The translations under genes and the position numbers were made by a program. From Methylobacterium durans (GTDB lineage: Bacteria; Pseudomonadota; Alphaproteobacteria; Rhizobiales; Beijerinckiaceae), in assembly GCF_003173715.1 (NCBI RefSeq), contig NZ_CP029550.1, positions 5,193,501 through 5,257,500 on the forward strand: 64,000 nt of DNA, given 5' to 3'. Below are positions 38,870-47,536 of this stretch, one piece after another (position 1 is the stretch's first letter; every line of letters starts with the position of its first letter). A model generated the notes under the pieces. It saw only the letters and a program-made list of their open reading frames with translations. It had not been told where the DNA came from and searched no databases.

Positions 38870-40162
38870 CTAGCGGCGCGCCCGCTCGGGCCAGCCCGGC
38901 GGCAGGATCTCGAGTCCGCCCGGCTGGTCGGTCCCCCGCCGGATCGGCGGGAAGGGCGCGCGGGCCTCGATCATCGCAGCATAGGCCGGCAGCCAGCGGG
39001 CGCAGTCGATGCTGACGGCCGCGATGCAGCGCCCCGCCCGCCCGTAGAGGGCGAGGAAGCGTCCCTCCCGCGGCGAGCCCTGCGCGATGACGATCCCGTC
39101 CGCCCCGTCCGTCAGACCCACCGACTTGATGTTGAGGCCCCCTTGCGTCGACCAGAAGGTCGGGAGGGCGCCGTAGGGCGCCTCGGCCGGGCGGCCCGCC
39201 AGCAGGCGGCCGGCATGCTCGGCCTGCGCGACGGCGTGCCCCCAATGCTCCAGGGCGACGCGGCGCCCGTCGTAGAGGGGGTGCGGGAAGCGGGCGACGT
39301 CGCCGGCCGCGGCGATGGCCGTGTCCGGCTGCCCCGCCTCGTCGAGGGCGTGCCCGCGCGCGTCGCAGTCGAGGCCGCCCGGATCGGCGCTGAGGCCGGA
39401 GCCGGCGAGCCAGTCGGTGTTGCGCACGGCGCCGAGCGCGACCACCACCACGTCCGCCTCGACGCTGCCGCCGCCGGCGAGATGCGCCCGGGCGACGTGG
39501 CCGGCGCCGTCATCCTCCAGCCACTCGACCTCAGCGCCGCTGCGCAGCTCCACGCCGCGCGATTCGTGCAGCGCGCCGACGGCCGCGCCGAGATGGGTGC
39601 CGAGCACCCGGGCGAGGGGGGTCGGCGAGGGCTCGACCAGGGTGACGGGGATGTCGAGGCTGCGGCAGGCCGAGGCCACCTCGCAGCCGATGAAGCCGCC
39701 GCCGACGATGAGCACCCGCTTCGGCCGGCCCCGGAGCGCCGCGCGCAGGGCCGCCGCATCGTCGCGGTTGCGGATCGTGTGGACACCGCCGAGCCGCCCC
39801 TCGTGCGGGTTCGGCCAGGGCCGCGCCCTTGTCCCGGTGGCGACGAGGAGCCGGTCGTAGGGGAGGGCCGTGCCGTCGGCGAGGTGGATCGTCCGGCTTT
39901 CCCGGTCGAGCCGGGTGGCCGCCGCGCCGAGGCGCCACGCGGCGTCGAGGCCGACGAGGTTCGGGAGCCGCGTCCCGTCGGCCGGCACCTCCCCGGTCAG
40001 GACGTGCTTCGAGAGCGGCGGCCGGTCGTAGGGCGGGTGCGGTTCGGCCCCGACGATGGTGAGCGGCCCGGAGAAGCCCGCGCGCCGCAGGGCCTCGGCG
40101 CCGCGCAGGCCCGCGAGCGCGGCGCCGACGACGACGGCGTGCCCGGATGCGGGGGCGGTCAT
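38870..40162 (-). CDS. ferredoxin--NAD(P)+ reductase of the rubredoxin/putidaredoxin-reductase type
   Basis: 430 residues. The FAD motif is VVVGAALAGLRGAEALRRAG at the N-terminus, and the NAD(P)H motif is VLIVGGGFIGCEVASA near residue 150. The second FAD motif is AIAAAGDVARF near residue 290. The C-terminal reductase domain includes EHWGHAVAQAEHAGRLL and PTFWSTQGGLNIKSVG. These match reductases of class I cytochrome P450 and dioxygenase systems (PdR, ThcD, BphA4). The start overlaps the ferredoxin stop by four bases, so the two are a coupled pair. Confidence 0.93.
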   Translation of the reverse strand: MTAPASGHAVVVGAALAGLRGAEALRRAGFSGPLTIVGAEPHPPYDRPPLSKHVLTGEVPADGTRLPNLVGLDAAWRLGAAATRLDRESRTIHLADGTALPYDRLLVATGTRARPWPNPHEGRLGGVHTIRNRDDAAALRAALRGRPKRVLIVGGGFIGCEVASACRSLDIPVTLVEPSPTPLARVLGTHLGAAVGALHESRGVELRSGAEVEWLEDDGAGHVARAHLAGGGSVEADVVVVALGAVRNTDWLAGSGLSADPGGLDCDARGHALDEAGQPDTAIAAAGDVARFPHPLYDGRRVALEHWGHAVAQAEHAGRLLAGRPAEAPYGALPTFWSTQGGLNIKSVGLTDGADGIVIAQGSPREGRFLALYGRAGRCIAAVSIDCARWLPAYAAMIEARAPFPPIRRGTDQPGGLEILPPGWPERARR

Positions 40163-40428
40163 GGCGCGCTCCGCTCCGGATCCTCGGCTCGGATCACCTC
40201 GACGTGGATCGCCTGCACCGGGCAGGCGATGCGGGCCTGCTCGATCGCCTCCCGGTCGGCGGCGGCGGGCGCCGGGTCGTAGAACAGCGCCTCCCGGCCC
40301 TCGATGCGGAAGTGGCGCGGCGCCGCGTAGCAGCACTGGGCGTAGGCCTGGCAGCGATTCAGGTCGACGCTGACGCGGAGCGCGCCTGCTCTGGAATCGG
40401 GCACGGGGTCTGGGGCGGTCTCGGGCAT
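40159..40428 (-). CDS. P450-type single-cluster ferredoxin
   Basis: 89 residues. The cluster motif is RCQAYAQCCYAAPRHF ... ACPVQAI, that is C-x5-C(C) followed by a distal CP. This is the arrangement of the [3Fe-4S]/[4Fe-4S] ferredoxins that donate electrons to bacterial P450s. The extra cysteine after the second one is unusual and could complete a four-cysteine set. Coupled to the reductase gene. A P450 (49004-50245) in the same window is the obvious candidate acceptor, but it is 9 kb away. Confidence 0.88.
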   Translation of the reverse strand: MPETAPDPVPDSRAGALRVSVDLNRCQAYAQCCYAAPRHFRIEGREALFYDPAPAAADREAIEQARIACPVQAIHVEVIRAEDPERSAP

Positions 40429-40495
40429 GGATGCGGAAAGCCCTGGCCGCGGTCACGGTTCCCGCGCCCGCTCTCCGGTTCGCGCGAGGGGCGCG

Positions 40496-41257
40496 TCAGG
40501 CCGGCAGGCCGAGGCGTCCCCAGCCCGGCAGCTTCAGCGCCGGGCGGCGCAGGTCGAAGCCTGCCACGGCGCCGAGCAGGTTGATCTCGACGCCCTCGAC
40601 CCAGCCGAGGGTGAGGCCGGCATAGCCGTGCAGGCTCAGCCGGATGCCGGTGCCGCTTGGGGTCACCTCGGCATAGCAGCCGGGCGGCGTCCAGTCCTTG
40701 CCGAGCGCAGTCGGCGGCAGGGTGATGCCGCTCTGCGGGATGCGGGCGAGGACGTGGGCCGCGAAGGTGTTCGAGTTCGGCCCCGGCCACGCCTGGTAGG
40801 AGCCGAGCGACCGGTGCGGATAATCGGCGACCGCGGCGCGGATCGCCGGGATCGCGCGGGCGGCCGCCCCGCCGTCGAGGGCCAGCACGATCTCCGGCGC
40901 GTTGCCGAACCAGCGCCCGTCCGGCGCGAAGGCATCGGTGCGCACGGGCGCGCCCCAGCCGACCACGTCGTAACGGGTGTAGCGGGCGGCCCCCGCCTCC
41001 TTCACGACGATCCAGGAATGGTGCGCGACGATGCCCCGCCAGCGCCCGACCCGCGCGGCGTAGATCCGCACCAGCGCCTCGGGCGCAGTCCGGGCGGGCG
41101 GGAGGAGGCCGGCGCTCGACCAATCCGCCCCCCGCCAGTCGGCGGGGCGCCCGCCGCGCAGCGTCCACCACAGGGCGTAGGTCGCGAGCGGCAGCAGGAA
41201 CAGGACGAGGACGGCGACGATCAGGAGGCGGAGGGCGGGCAGCAGGGCGGCGGACAT
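40496..41257 (-). CDS. DUF3750-family membrane-anchored protein
   Basis: 253 residues. An N-terminal membrane anchor (LLPALRLLIVAVLVLFLLPLATYALWW) is followed by an exported domain. Family hallmarks are HHSWIVVKEAGAARYTRYDVVGWG, a catalytic-looking HxxW near the N-terminus, and SYQAWPGPNSNTFAAHVLARIP, which recalls permuted NlpC/P60-like folds. The function of DUF3750 is not known. It sits 67 bp upstream of the ferredoxin on the same strand and may be transcribed with it. Confidence 0.8.
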   Translation of the reverse strand: MSAALLPALRLLIVAVLVLFLLPLATYALWWTLRGGRPADWRGADWSSAGLLPPARTAPEALVRIYAARVGRWRGIVAHHSWIVVKEAGAARYTRYDVVGWGAPVRTDAFAPDGRWFGNAPEIVLALDGGAAARAIPAIRAAVADYPHRSLGSYQAWPGPNSNTFAAHVLARIPQSGITLPPTALGKDWTPPGCYAEVTPSGTGIRLSLHGYAGLTLGWVEGVEINLLGAVAGFDLRRPALKLPGWGRLGLPA

Positions 41258-41340
41258 GCCCTCCGGATGTCAGGTGCGGCCCCGCTTCCCGCAAGCGGCG
41301 GCGTGGTCGCAGCCCGGTCCCGCGCCGGCTGCGGATCCCC

Positions 41341-42195
41341 TCAGCAGGGCACGCAGGCGGGGGCGCCCCGGTCGGCCGCCTCGGCCGGGCCGAAGCTGAA
41401 GGAGCGGCGGTTATGCGCGATCGCCCCGCAGCACTCGCAGGCCGCCATCTGCAGGCGCGCCCGGTCGAGCAGGTCGACCCGGCCCCGGGTGGAGCGGATC
41501 AGGCGCTCGCCCTCGATGATGTGCAGCGCGACCGTCACGCTCGCCCGGCGCACGCCGAGCATCTGGGCGATGTGGTCGTGCGTGAAGGGCAGGGTGTCGC
41601 TCTCCAGGCGCTGGTGGGCCTGCAGCAGCCAGCGGCAGAGCCGCTTCTCCAGGGAATGCCGGCTGTTGCAGGCGGCGAGCTGGTAGGCTTCCTCCAGGCT
41701 CATGCGCACGTAGCGCAGGAGCAGGGAGCGGATCGCCGGCACCGTCTCGATCAGGCGGCGCACCGAGGCGGCGGGCGCCCGGTAGGCGGACCCGCCGACT
41801 TGGACCACGGCCCGGTGGGCGGAGGGCTCGGCCCCGAGGAGGGCGGCAGCGCCCACGAGATCGTGGCGGCCCACCATGGCGACCTCGACCTCGGCATTCG
41901 CCGCCGGGCCGCTGCGCACCAGGAGGGAGATCAGGCCGCCCATCGGGAAGACGATGTGCGTGGGGCTGGCGCCGGCCGGCGTCAGCGTCTCGCCCGGCGT
42001 CAGGGTGACGAGTTCGAGCTCGTCCGACCAGGCGGCGGGCGCCTCGGAGAGCAGCCCGTCGAGCAGCGGGTTGCAGCCGGCGGGTACGCGGGAGGCCGAG
42101 AGGCCCTGCGCGTCCATCGCCCCGACGAGGCCGGTGCCGTTCAGGAAGGCTGCGCTGGATTCGGGGACCCGCACCCGGATGGGATTCTCGTTCAT
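41341..42195 (-). CDS. Crp/Fnr-family transcriptional regulator with C-terminal cysteine tail
   Basis: 284 residues from the ATG at 42193-42195. Beta-roll domain about residues 60-165 (VTLTPGETLTPAGASPTHIVFPMGGLISLL). The helix-turn-helix is FTHDHIAQMLGVRRASVTVALHIIEGERLI. The tail holds MAACECCGAI and ends ACVPC, so five cysteines cluster after the DNA-binding domain. Such tails are seen in a Methylobacterium/Bradyrhizobium subgroup and could bind metal or sense redox state. Whether it controls the neighbouring formate dehydrogenase genes is unknown. Confidence 0.88.
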   Translation of the reverse strand: MNENPIRVRVPESSAAFLNGTGLVGAMDAQGLSASRVPAGCNPLLDGLLSEAPAAWSDELELVTLTPGETLTPAGASPTHIVFPMGGLISLLVRSGPAANAEVEVAMVGRHDLVGAAALLGAEPSAHRAVVQVGGSAYRAPAASVRRLIETVPAIRSLLLRYVRMSLEEAYQLAACNSRHSLEKRLCRWLLQAHQRLESDTLPFTHDHIAQMLGVRRASVTVALHIIEGERLIRSTRGRVDLLDRARLQMAACECCGAIAHNRRSFSFGPAEAADRGAPACVPC

Positions 42196-42706
42196 CTCAC
42201 TGCGACTCCCCTCAACGCACGAGCATGCGTGGGATGCCAGCAAGCACCCGCAGACCACGCACGGTTAGCCTGGATCGGATCCTCGCTGTTCGAGCCGTTT
42301 CGGCCGCGGTTTTCTCGAGGAACCTGACGATCCTTTAACGCATGCGATTTCGGCGCAGGCAGAGCGGTACGCCAATAACATATGATGGTACTAGTGATTC
42401 GAGAAATGGCCTTAGTACTTCTTTCATCCCGTATGTTTCGACTTGTACAGTCCTGAACGGCTATAATTTGAGCAATCCGGCGAGCGCTCGGACGAAGCTT
42501 CCGCGCTCTGTGCGGACGCACCTCTCCACTGTTCAGAGCCCGTTGCGGGGAGAAAAGAGCGGACGGACTCGCTCGGTTGTGGACGGCCGATGCGCGCTTG
42601 GCTAAGGTTGAGTCCTGCGCGCCGCGGTCCCGCCCGCGCGCCGCGCAACCCGTTCGCGAGGGCGATGTCGTACGTCGCCGACGATCGCGGGACCCGGGAG
42701 GCCGTC
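42196..42706. other. intergenic region, AT-rich core
   Basis: About 510 bp between the divergent Crp/Fnr gene and a small exported protein. Bases 42340-42490 are AT-rich relative to the window (for example CGCCAATAACATATGATGGT) and likely hold the divergent promoters. An 87-codon open frame at 42342-42605 lacks coding character and is not called. Confidence 0.5.
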
Positions 42707-43341
42707 ATGCCGTGCGGTGCGCGTTGCAGTCTCGCTGCCATCCTGCTCCTGGGATTCGCGGCCGGCATCCTGCCCGGCCGCGCCGAGGATGCGGCCGCTC
42801 CCCCGCCAGAGCCTGGACCGACCCGCCCGCCCGCGGCAGCGCCGCGACGCCGCCGAAGGCCGAGGCGCCCGGAAAGGTGTCCGGCAAGGCGGCCGAGCCC
42901 GCCGCGCGGGAGAAGAGCACGGTCCGCGCGGCCGAGGCGCCGCCAGCCCGCGCCGCCGGAACCGGCCGCAAGGCGGTACGGGCAGCGGCGGCGCCCGCCC
43001 GCCATCCGGTTCGCACCGTCCGCGCTCACCCGCATGGCCGCGTGGCGGTCCGGACATTCCGCCAGAGTCCCGCGCCCTCGCGCACCGCCCGCGTCGTGCG
43101 GGCCACGCCCTACACCGCGAGCCCCTACGCCGCCACGCCGGCGCGCTACCCCTACGCGGTCGCGGGCCCGGTCCCGGCCGGCTACGGCTACGGCTACACC
43201 GTCCCGGACGAGCGCCTGCGCCGCATCCGCGAGGCGCAGACCGCGGGCTACATCGTCCTGCGGCAGCGTTCCGTGGTCTTCCCGGACGGCCGCTCGCTGC
43301 GCACCTACCGGCCCTACGAGGGCGACGACGACGGCGAGTAG
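42707..43341 (+). CDS. exported Ala/Pro/Arg-rich protein, one apparent frameshift
   Basis: 211 residues after repair. The ATG at 42707 follows GGGAGG. A signal peptide (MPCGARCSLAAILLLGFAAGILPGRAEDAAA) precedes a low-complexity Ala/Pro/Lys linker and a C-terminal domain TVPDERLRRIREAQTAGYIVLRQRSVVFPDGRSLRTYRPYEGD. The frame breaks at the C5 run 42800-42804; one added C joins the signal peptide to the domain. I do not recognise the family. The Tyr-rich segment YPYAVAGPVPAGYGYGYTV suggests a periplasmic or envelope protein. Confidence 0.7.
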
Positions 43342-43365
43342 AGGGTCTTCTCCGAGGAACCCATC

Positions 43366-43475
43366 ACCTCTCCCGTTCGGGAGGTCTGAATCGGCGTCAG
43401 CCGACCGGGTGAGGGGTGCGACCCCTCCGGAAAGACCTGCACCCTCACCCCAGCCCTCTTCCGAACGGGAGAGGG
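43366..43475. repeat. palindromic repeat, copy F
   Basis: Starts ACCTCTCCCGTTCGGGAGGT, carries GTCGGCTGAC-type inner inverted repeat and GGTGAGGGGTGCGACC / CTGCACCCTCACCC, and ends CTTCCGAACGGGAGAGGG. It lies between the convergent exported-protein and FAH-family genes. Confidence 0.85.
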
Positions 43476-43569
43476 AGCGCGTCGCGCCGCCCGCGCCGAC
43501 CGTCGAGCCGCGCTGTCCGAATGCGTGAACACGATGGGCCGACGCGGGGAGGGGCGCGTCGCGGTGCGC

Positions 43570-44598
43570 TCAGGTCAGGGTGAAGCGCAGTTCGCCGAGG
43601 CCCTCCAGGCTGCTCGTCACCGTGTCCCCGGCCTTCAGCCAGGCCCGCTCGGCGCGGGGCGTCTTCTCGCCGAAGATCACCCCCTGCGGCGTGCCCGTGT
43701 AGAAGATGTCGCCGGGCTTCAGCGTCATGATCCGCGAGGCGAAGCTGATCAGCTGCCGGCAGTTGAAGATCATGTCGTTGGTGTTCCAGTCCTGGCGGGT
43801 CACGCCGTTGACCGTCGTCTTCAGCTTGAGATTGTTCGGGTCCTTCACGAGGTCGGCGCTGACGAGGTAGGGGCCGAGCGGGGCGAAACCGTCCGAGGTC
43901 TTGCCGATCATGAATTGCGAGGTCAGCGTCTGCAGGTCGCGGGCGCTGAAATCGTTGCCGGTGGCGTAGCCGGCCACGTAGTCGAGCGCCTCGTCCTCCG
44001 ACACGTCGCGGCAGGTTTTGCCAAACACGATCACGAGCTCGGTCTCGTAGTCGAATTCCCGCGCCACCGCGGTCGGCAGCTTGATGGTGCCGCCGTGGTG
44101 GTTGAGCGCGTTGTTGTACTTGTTGAACAGCGGCGGGTTCTTGGGGATCGGCGTGCCGGTCTCCTCGGCATGGTGCCGGTAGTTGAAGCCCATCATCACG
44201 ATCTTCTCGGGCCGCGTGACCAGGGGGGCGAAGGCAATCTTCTCCTCGCGCAGCAGGAACACCGCCTCCCGGTCCTTTCCCACGGCCTCGACGAGGGCCG
44301 TGACCTCCGCACCGCGCCCGTTCTGCAGGAGGTCGTCCATGTCGGCGGGCGCGGGCAGGCCGAGCGCCTCGGAGGCCGCGCTGACGTCGAGGATGCCGCG
44401 CTCGAGCTTGACGCCGAGGCCGTAGCCCGCCCCGCGGCGCATGTTCAGGAGGGTGAGGCCCCTTGGCATCGTGGCTGTCATGGCTTTGTCCGTCGTCCCT
44501 GCGCTCGCGCGCGTCTCCGCGGCGGCGGCGCCACCGATCGTCGCGGAGGCGAGCCCCGTCGCGGCCGCCTTCAGGAAGTCCCGTCTGCCCTGGCTCAT
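43570..44598 (-). CDS. fumarylacetoacetate hydrolase-family protein with Tat signal
   Basis: 342 residues. The N-terminus has a twin-arginine signal (GRRDFLKAAATGLASATIGG) and a cleavage-like AAAETRASA. The FAH/5-carboxymethyl-2-hydroxymuconate isomerase catalytic domain spans about residues 110-340: MGFNYRHHAEETG, FDYETELVIVFGKTCRDV (metal ligands E/E/D), GYATGNDFSARDLQ and YTGTPQGVIFG. FAH enzymes hydrolyse or decarboxylate 2-oxo diacids using Mg2+ or Mn2+. Tat export of such an enzyme is unusual. It lies 73 bp downstream of the NrfD-like gene on the same strand. Confidence 0.88.
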   Translation of the reverse strand: MSQGRRDFLKAAATGLASATIGGAAAAETRASAGTTDKAMTATMPRGLTLLNMRRGAGYGLGVKLERGILDVSAASEALGLPAPADMDDLLQNGRGAEVTALVEAVGKDREAVFLLREEKIAFAPLVTRPEKIVMMGFNYRHHAEETGTPIPKNPPLFNKYNNALNHHGGTIKLPTAVAREFDYETELVIVFGKTCRDVSEDEALDYVAGYATGNDFSARDLQTLTSQFMIGKTSDGFAPLGPYLVSADLVKDPNNLKLKTTVNGVTRQDWNTNDMIFNCRQLISFASRIMTLKPGDIFYTGTPQGVIFGEKTPRAERAWLKAGDTVTSSLEGLGELRFTLT

Positions 44599-44671
44599 GC
44601 TCTCCTCCGGAGGGGCTCTGGCCGGCCCCTGCCCGGAGACTTAGAGCGCGGGCCGCCGGCGGGGACCGGGG

Positions 44672-45712
44672 TTACTCGCGCAAGTTGTCCGACTGCATGA
44701 AGCGGAAGCTGACGTCGGGCCGCGACGCGGATTCCGCGCCGGACTTGAGGATCCCGATGCGGAAGGCCGCCCCGCCGGCGAGGATCGCGAGGGCGGCGAG
44801 CGTCCCGAGCCGGGGCGGGGGCCGGCGCGCCGCGAGCCGCGAGGCCGCGTAGAGGGCGAGCGGCAGCGCCGCGCCGAGGCCGGTGCCCATGACCTTCTCG
44901 ACCGTGCCGGCGGGCCCGGAGAGGGCCGGCGCGACGCCCTTGGCCCTGTAGGCGGCCGTCGCGGCGGCGTCGGCCGCGAGATCGACGGCGAGCGCCGCCG
45001 CCGCCAGGGTCTCGAGGCGCCGCGCGAGGCCGCCGTCGCGCTCGCCGAGCCAGAGGAAGGCCGCCCCGTAGGCGATCGCCGAGGCCCCGAAGCGCACGGC
45101 GAGCGCCCGCGGCGCGGCGGCCCAGAGCGGGGTCGAGGTCGCGGCGAGGAGCGCCGCCGTGTAGGTGGTGAGCCCCGCCCCGAGGAATGCCGCGGGCAGG
45201 CTCGCGCCCCGGGCGATGGTCCGCGCGGCGCCGGGGCCGACGCCCCGGTCGTCCGCGAATTGCGCCGCCGCCGTGAGGGCGGCGCACCCCGAGAAGCCGA
45301 CGAGGATCCAGGTGCCGATCGACATCGGAGAGGTCGCCTTCGCGACCCGGAACATGTTGAGGAAGCGCTCCGGCGTGTGCAGGTCGTAGACGAGGAGCGC
45401 GGAGCCGATCGTCGGCGCGAGAAGCGCGGCGTAGCGGCCCCGGCGCACGAGATCCTGCGCCTCGGAGCCCAGCGTCACGTCGGCGACCGTGGCGATCAGG
45501 GCGCTCGCCCCCGACAACCCGGCGAGGAAGACGTAGCCGCCCACGACCCCCGCCTCGAAGGGCGCCGGCTTGAGGGCCGGGCGCCCGTAATAGGTCGGCC
45601 CGTCCCAGGCAGCGTCGCGGCCGGGCGGCGGCCTGTCCCGGTCCATCGCCGAGCCCGGCCGGGCGGGCGGATCCTCGGGGCCGCGGCTCAGGACCGGGTA
45701 GGGCACGTTCAT
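44672..45712 (-). CDS. NrfD/PsrC-type membrane anchor subunit of formate dehydrogenase
   Basis: 346 residues with about eight hydrophobic helices. The start region PTYYGRPALKPAPFEAGVVGGYVFLAGLSGAS and YDLHTPERFLNMFRVAKATSPMSIGTWIL are NrfD-family hallmarks. NrfD proteins contain no haem and pass electrons from the FeS subunit to quinone. It is coupled to FdhB by an ATGA overlap. It therefore replaces the cytochrome b (FdnI/FdoI) anchor of E. coli formate dehydrogenase. Confidence 0.87.
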   Translation of the reverse strand: MNVPYPVLSRGPEDPPARPGSAMDRDRPPPGRDAAWDGPTYYGRPALKPAPFEAGVVGGYVFLAGLSGASALIATVADVTLGSEAQDLVRRGRYAALLAPTIGSALLVYDLHTPERFLNMFRVAKATSPMSIGTWILVGFSGCAALTAAAQFADDRGVGPGAARTIARGASLPAAFLGAGLTTYTAALLAATSTPLWAAAPRALAVRFGASAIAYGAAFLWLGERDGGLARRLETLAAAALAVDLAADAAATAAYRAKGVAPALSGPAGTVEKVMGTGLGAALPLALYAASRLAARRPPPRLGTLAALAILAGGAAFRIGILKSGAESASRPDVSFRFMQSDNLRE

Positions 45713-46626
45713 GGGCGGCGCTCCCCCTGCCCGAACAGGAGGGCGGCGGCGAGCGTCAGGCCCGCCACGGCGGCGAGCCCCGAGGCGAGGCTCGGGCCCA
45801 CCCGGAGCGAGGGCCGGCTCGGCGCCGAGGGCAGGTTGTAGACCTCCGGCCGGTCGGTCAGCAGGAAGAAGGCGTTGAGGTGGCTCATGCCGCCGGTGGC
45901 GCCCGGCGCTCCGGGCGTGCCGTAGAGGTAGGCCGAGGGCACGCCGCGGGCGTGCAGCTCCGCGACGCGGCTCGCCGCCCGGTCCTGCAGGTCGGCGAGC
46001 TCGCCGAACTGGATCGAGTCCGTCGGGCAGGACTTGGCACAGGCGGGTTCCAGGCCCCCTTTGAGGCGGTCGTAGCAGAGCGTGCATTTGTGCGCCTTGC
46101 CGTCGAGGGAGCTCACCTCGACCACGCCGAACGGGCAGGCCGGCACGCAGTAGCCGCAGCCATTGCAGATGTCCTGCTGCACGACGACGGTGTCGAACTC
46201 GGTCTTGAACAGGGCGCCGGTCGGGCAGGCCTCCATGCAGGGCGCGTGGTGGCAATGCTTGCAGACGTCGCTCATCATCAGCCAGCCGCTCTGGAAGGGC
46301 TGCTGCACATCGGCGCGCACGCCATCCGCGCCGCTCTTCTCGACGAAGCTGACGTGGCGCCAGGTGTTGGCCGAGAGGGCGCCGGTGTTGTCGAAGCTCT
46401 GGCCGGTCAGCCCGAGATTGTCGGCCGGCAGGTTGTTCCACTCCTTGCAGGCGACCTCGCAGGCCTTGCAGCCGATGCAGAGTGTGGTGTCCGTGAAGAA
46501 GCCGTAGGAGCGGCCGGGCTCGATCCGGACGCCCGCCGTCAGCTCCGATTCATCCGGGATGACGCGGTCGAGGTCCGATTGATGATGCTCGGCCGCGCGC
46601 GGATGCATGTGGAAGATGTTGTCCAT
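45709..46626 (-). CDS. fdhB: formate dehydrogenase FeS (beta) subunit
   Basis: 305 residues with four ferredoxin-type cysteine groups: CIGCKACEVACKEW, CKHCHHAPCMEACP, CNGCGYCVPACP and CTLCYDRLKGGLEPACAKSCP, as in FdnH/FdoH/FdhB. A C-terminal hydrophobic helix (SGLAAVAGLTLAAALLFG) may anchor it. The N-terminus has no signal peptide, in line with an alpha subunit that lacks one. It sits in the order small protein, fdhB, nrfD-like on the minus strand, about 6 kb from fdhA. It is the best FeS partner for FdhA in the window. Confidence 0.92.
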   Translation of the reverse strand: MDNIFHMHPRAAEHHQSDLDRVIPDESELTAGVRIEPGRSYGFFTDTTLCIGCKACEVACKEWNNLPADNLGLTGQSFDNTGALSANTWRHVSFVEKSGADGVRADVQQPFQSGWLMMSDVCKHCHHAPCMEACPTGALFKTEFDTVVVQQDICNGCGYCVPACPFGVVEVSSLDGKAHKCTLCYDRLKGGLEPACAKSCPTDSIQFGELADLQDRAASRVAELHARGVPSAYLYGTPGAPGATGGMSHLNAFFLLTDRPEVYNLPSAPSRPSLRVGPSLASGLAAVAGLTLAAALLFGQGERRP

Positions 46627-46628
46627 CG

Positions 46629-46847
46629 TCACGTCCGCTCGATGCGCTCTGCGCGGTAGCCGAGGATGTTGCGCGCCGCCTCGAAATGGACGCGGACCCG
46701 CGCCTGCTCCCGCTGCAGCGGCTCCAGGTCGTCCCCTTCCGCGAGCGCGTGGGGCGAGAGCACGAAGAGGTGCGAGACGCCCTGCGCGTCGGTCAGCTGG
46801 AAACGGCTTTCCTGGGCGATCGTGACGATGCCGACGATGCTGGGCAT
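46629..46847 (-). CDS. small conserved protein upstream of fdhB
   Basis: 72 residues from the ATG at 46845-46847. Beta-rich start (MPSIVGIVTIAQESRFQLTD) and helical end (RVRVHFEAARNILGYRAERIERT). Two bases separate it from the fdhB start, so the genes are almost certainly co-transcribed. I do not know a named family. The conserved position beside fdhB suggests a structural or maturation role, which is inference only. Confidence 0.72.
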   Translation of the reverse strand: MPSIVGIVTIAQESRFQLTDAQGVSHLFVLSPHALAEGDDLEPLQREQARVRVHFEAARNILGYRAERIERT

Positions 46848-46949
46848 GCGGGCTCCGGGCCTGCCTCTCGGGCGGCACGGGGAACCCGCGCGCCAGCTTC
46901 GAAACGTTCCAGACGGGGCCATGTTTCCGGGGGCCGGGGCCCGCGCGGC

Positions 46950-47348
46950 TCAGGCCGTGCGCACGAGGAGCGCGAGGGCGGCGACCGCCGTGACACCGAA
47001 GGTGGCGACGATGCCGCCGCCGCGGCAGGCGAACTGGCGCGGCGCGTTCTTCGGCGCCAGCATGCCGACCGGGTGCAGGAGCCGCGCGAGGAGAAGCACG
47101 ACGAGAAGGCCGCGCACCAGGGCGAGGCTGCCGCCAGAGGCTTCCAAGAGCGCGATCAGGAGGAGCGCGAAGGGGACGTACTCGGCGAAATTGCCCTGGC
47201 AGCGGATGCGCTTCTGCAGCTCGGCATCGCCGCCGTCCCCGTGCAGCACGTCCGACGAGAGGCGTCCGGCGACGACCCAGCCGGACAGCCCGACGAAGAG
47301 GAGCGCCAGGAGCGCGGCGTAGAAGGCGGTGATGGCCGGGAAGGTCAC
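46950..47348 (-). CDS. MAPEG-family membrane protein
   Basis: 132 residues from the GTG at 47346-47348, chosen because GGAG lies 6 nt upstream; an in-frame GTG at 47390 adds 14 residues. Four membrane helices. The family signature LQKRIRCQGNFAEYVPFALLLIALLE (the MAPEG RVxxxAxxNxxEYxP motif) is near residue 45. Members relate to microsomal glutathione transferases and the YecN group. Substrate is unknown. It is divergent from the GntP-type permease gene. Confidence 0.88.
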   Translation of the reverse strand: MTFPAITAFYAALLALLFVGLSGWVVAGRLSSDVLHGDGGDAELQKRIRCQGNFAEYVPFALLLIALLEASGGSLALVRGLLVVLLLARLLHPVGMLAPKNAPRQFACRGGGIVATFGVTAVAALALLVRTA

Positions 47349-47536
47349 GTGGGGCTCCGGGACGGGGATTTCGGGCCGGACGGCCCGCACGCCAACCGGC
47401 TCCGCCCGCGCCGCGTTCCCGCGGACGGGGCTGACGTGATCGTGAGCCGGCCGGCCCGCCTCGCCTCCGGGCCAAGCTGCGCCATGTTCAGGCTCGGGCG
47501 CGGCGCGGACCGGGCCCGATCGGGGATGCCTGGCCG

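Noticed and set aside
42342..42605. 87-codon open frame upstream of the exported Ala/Pro-rich protein
   Set aside because: It lies in an AT-rich divergent promoter region, has no ribosome site and its composition does not match neighbouring genes.
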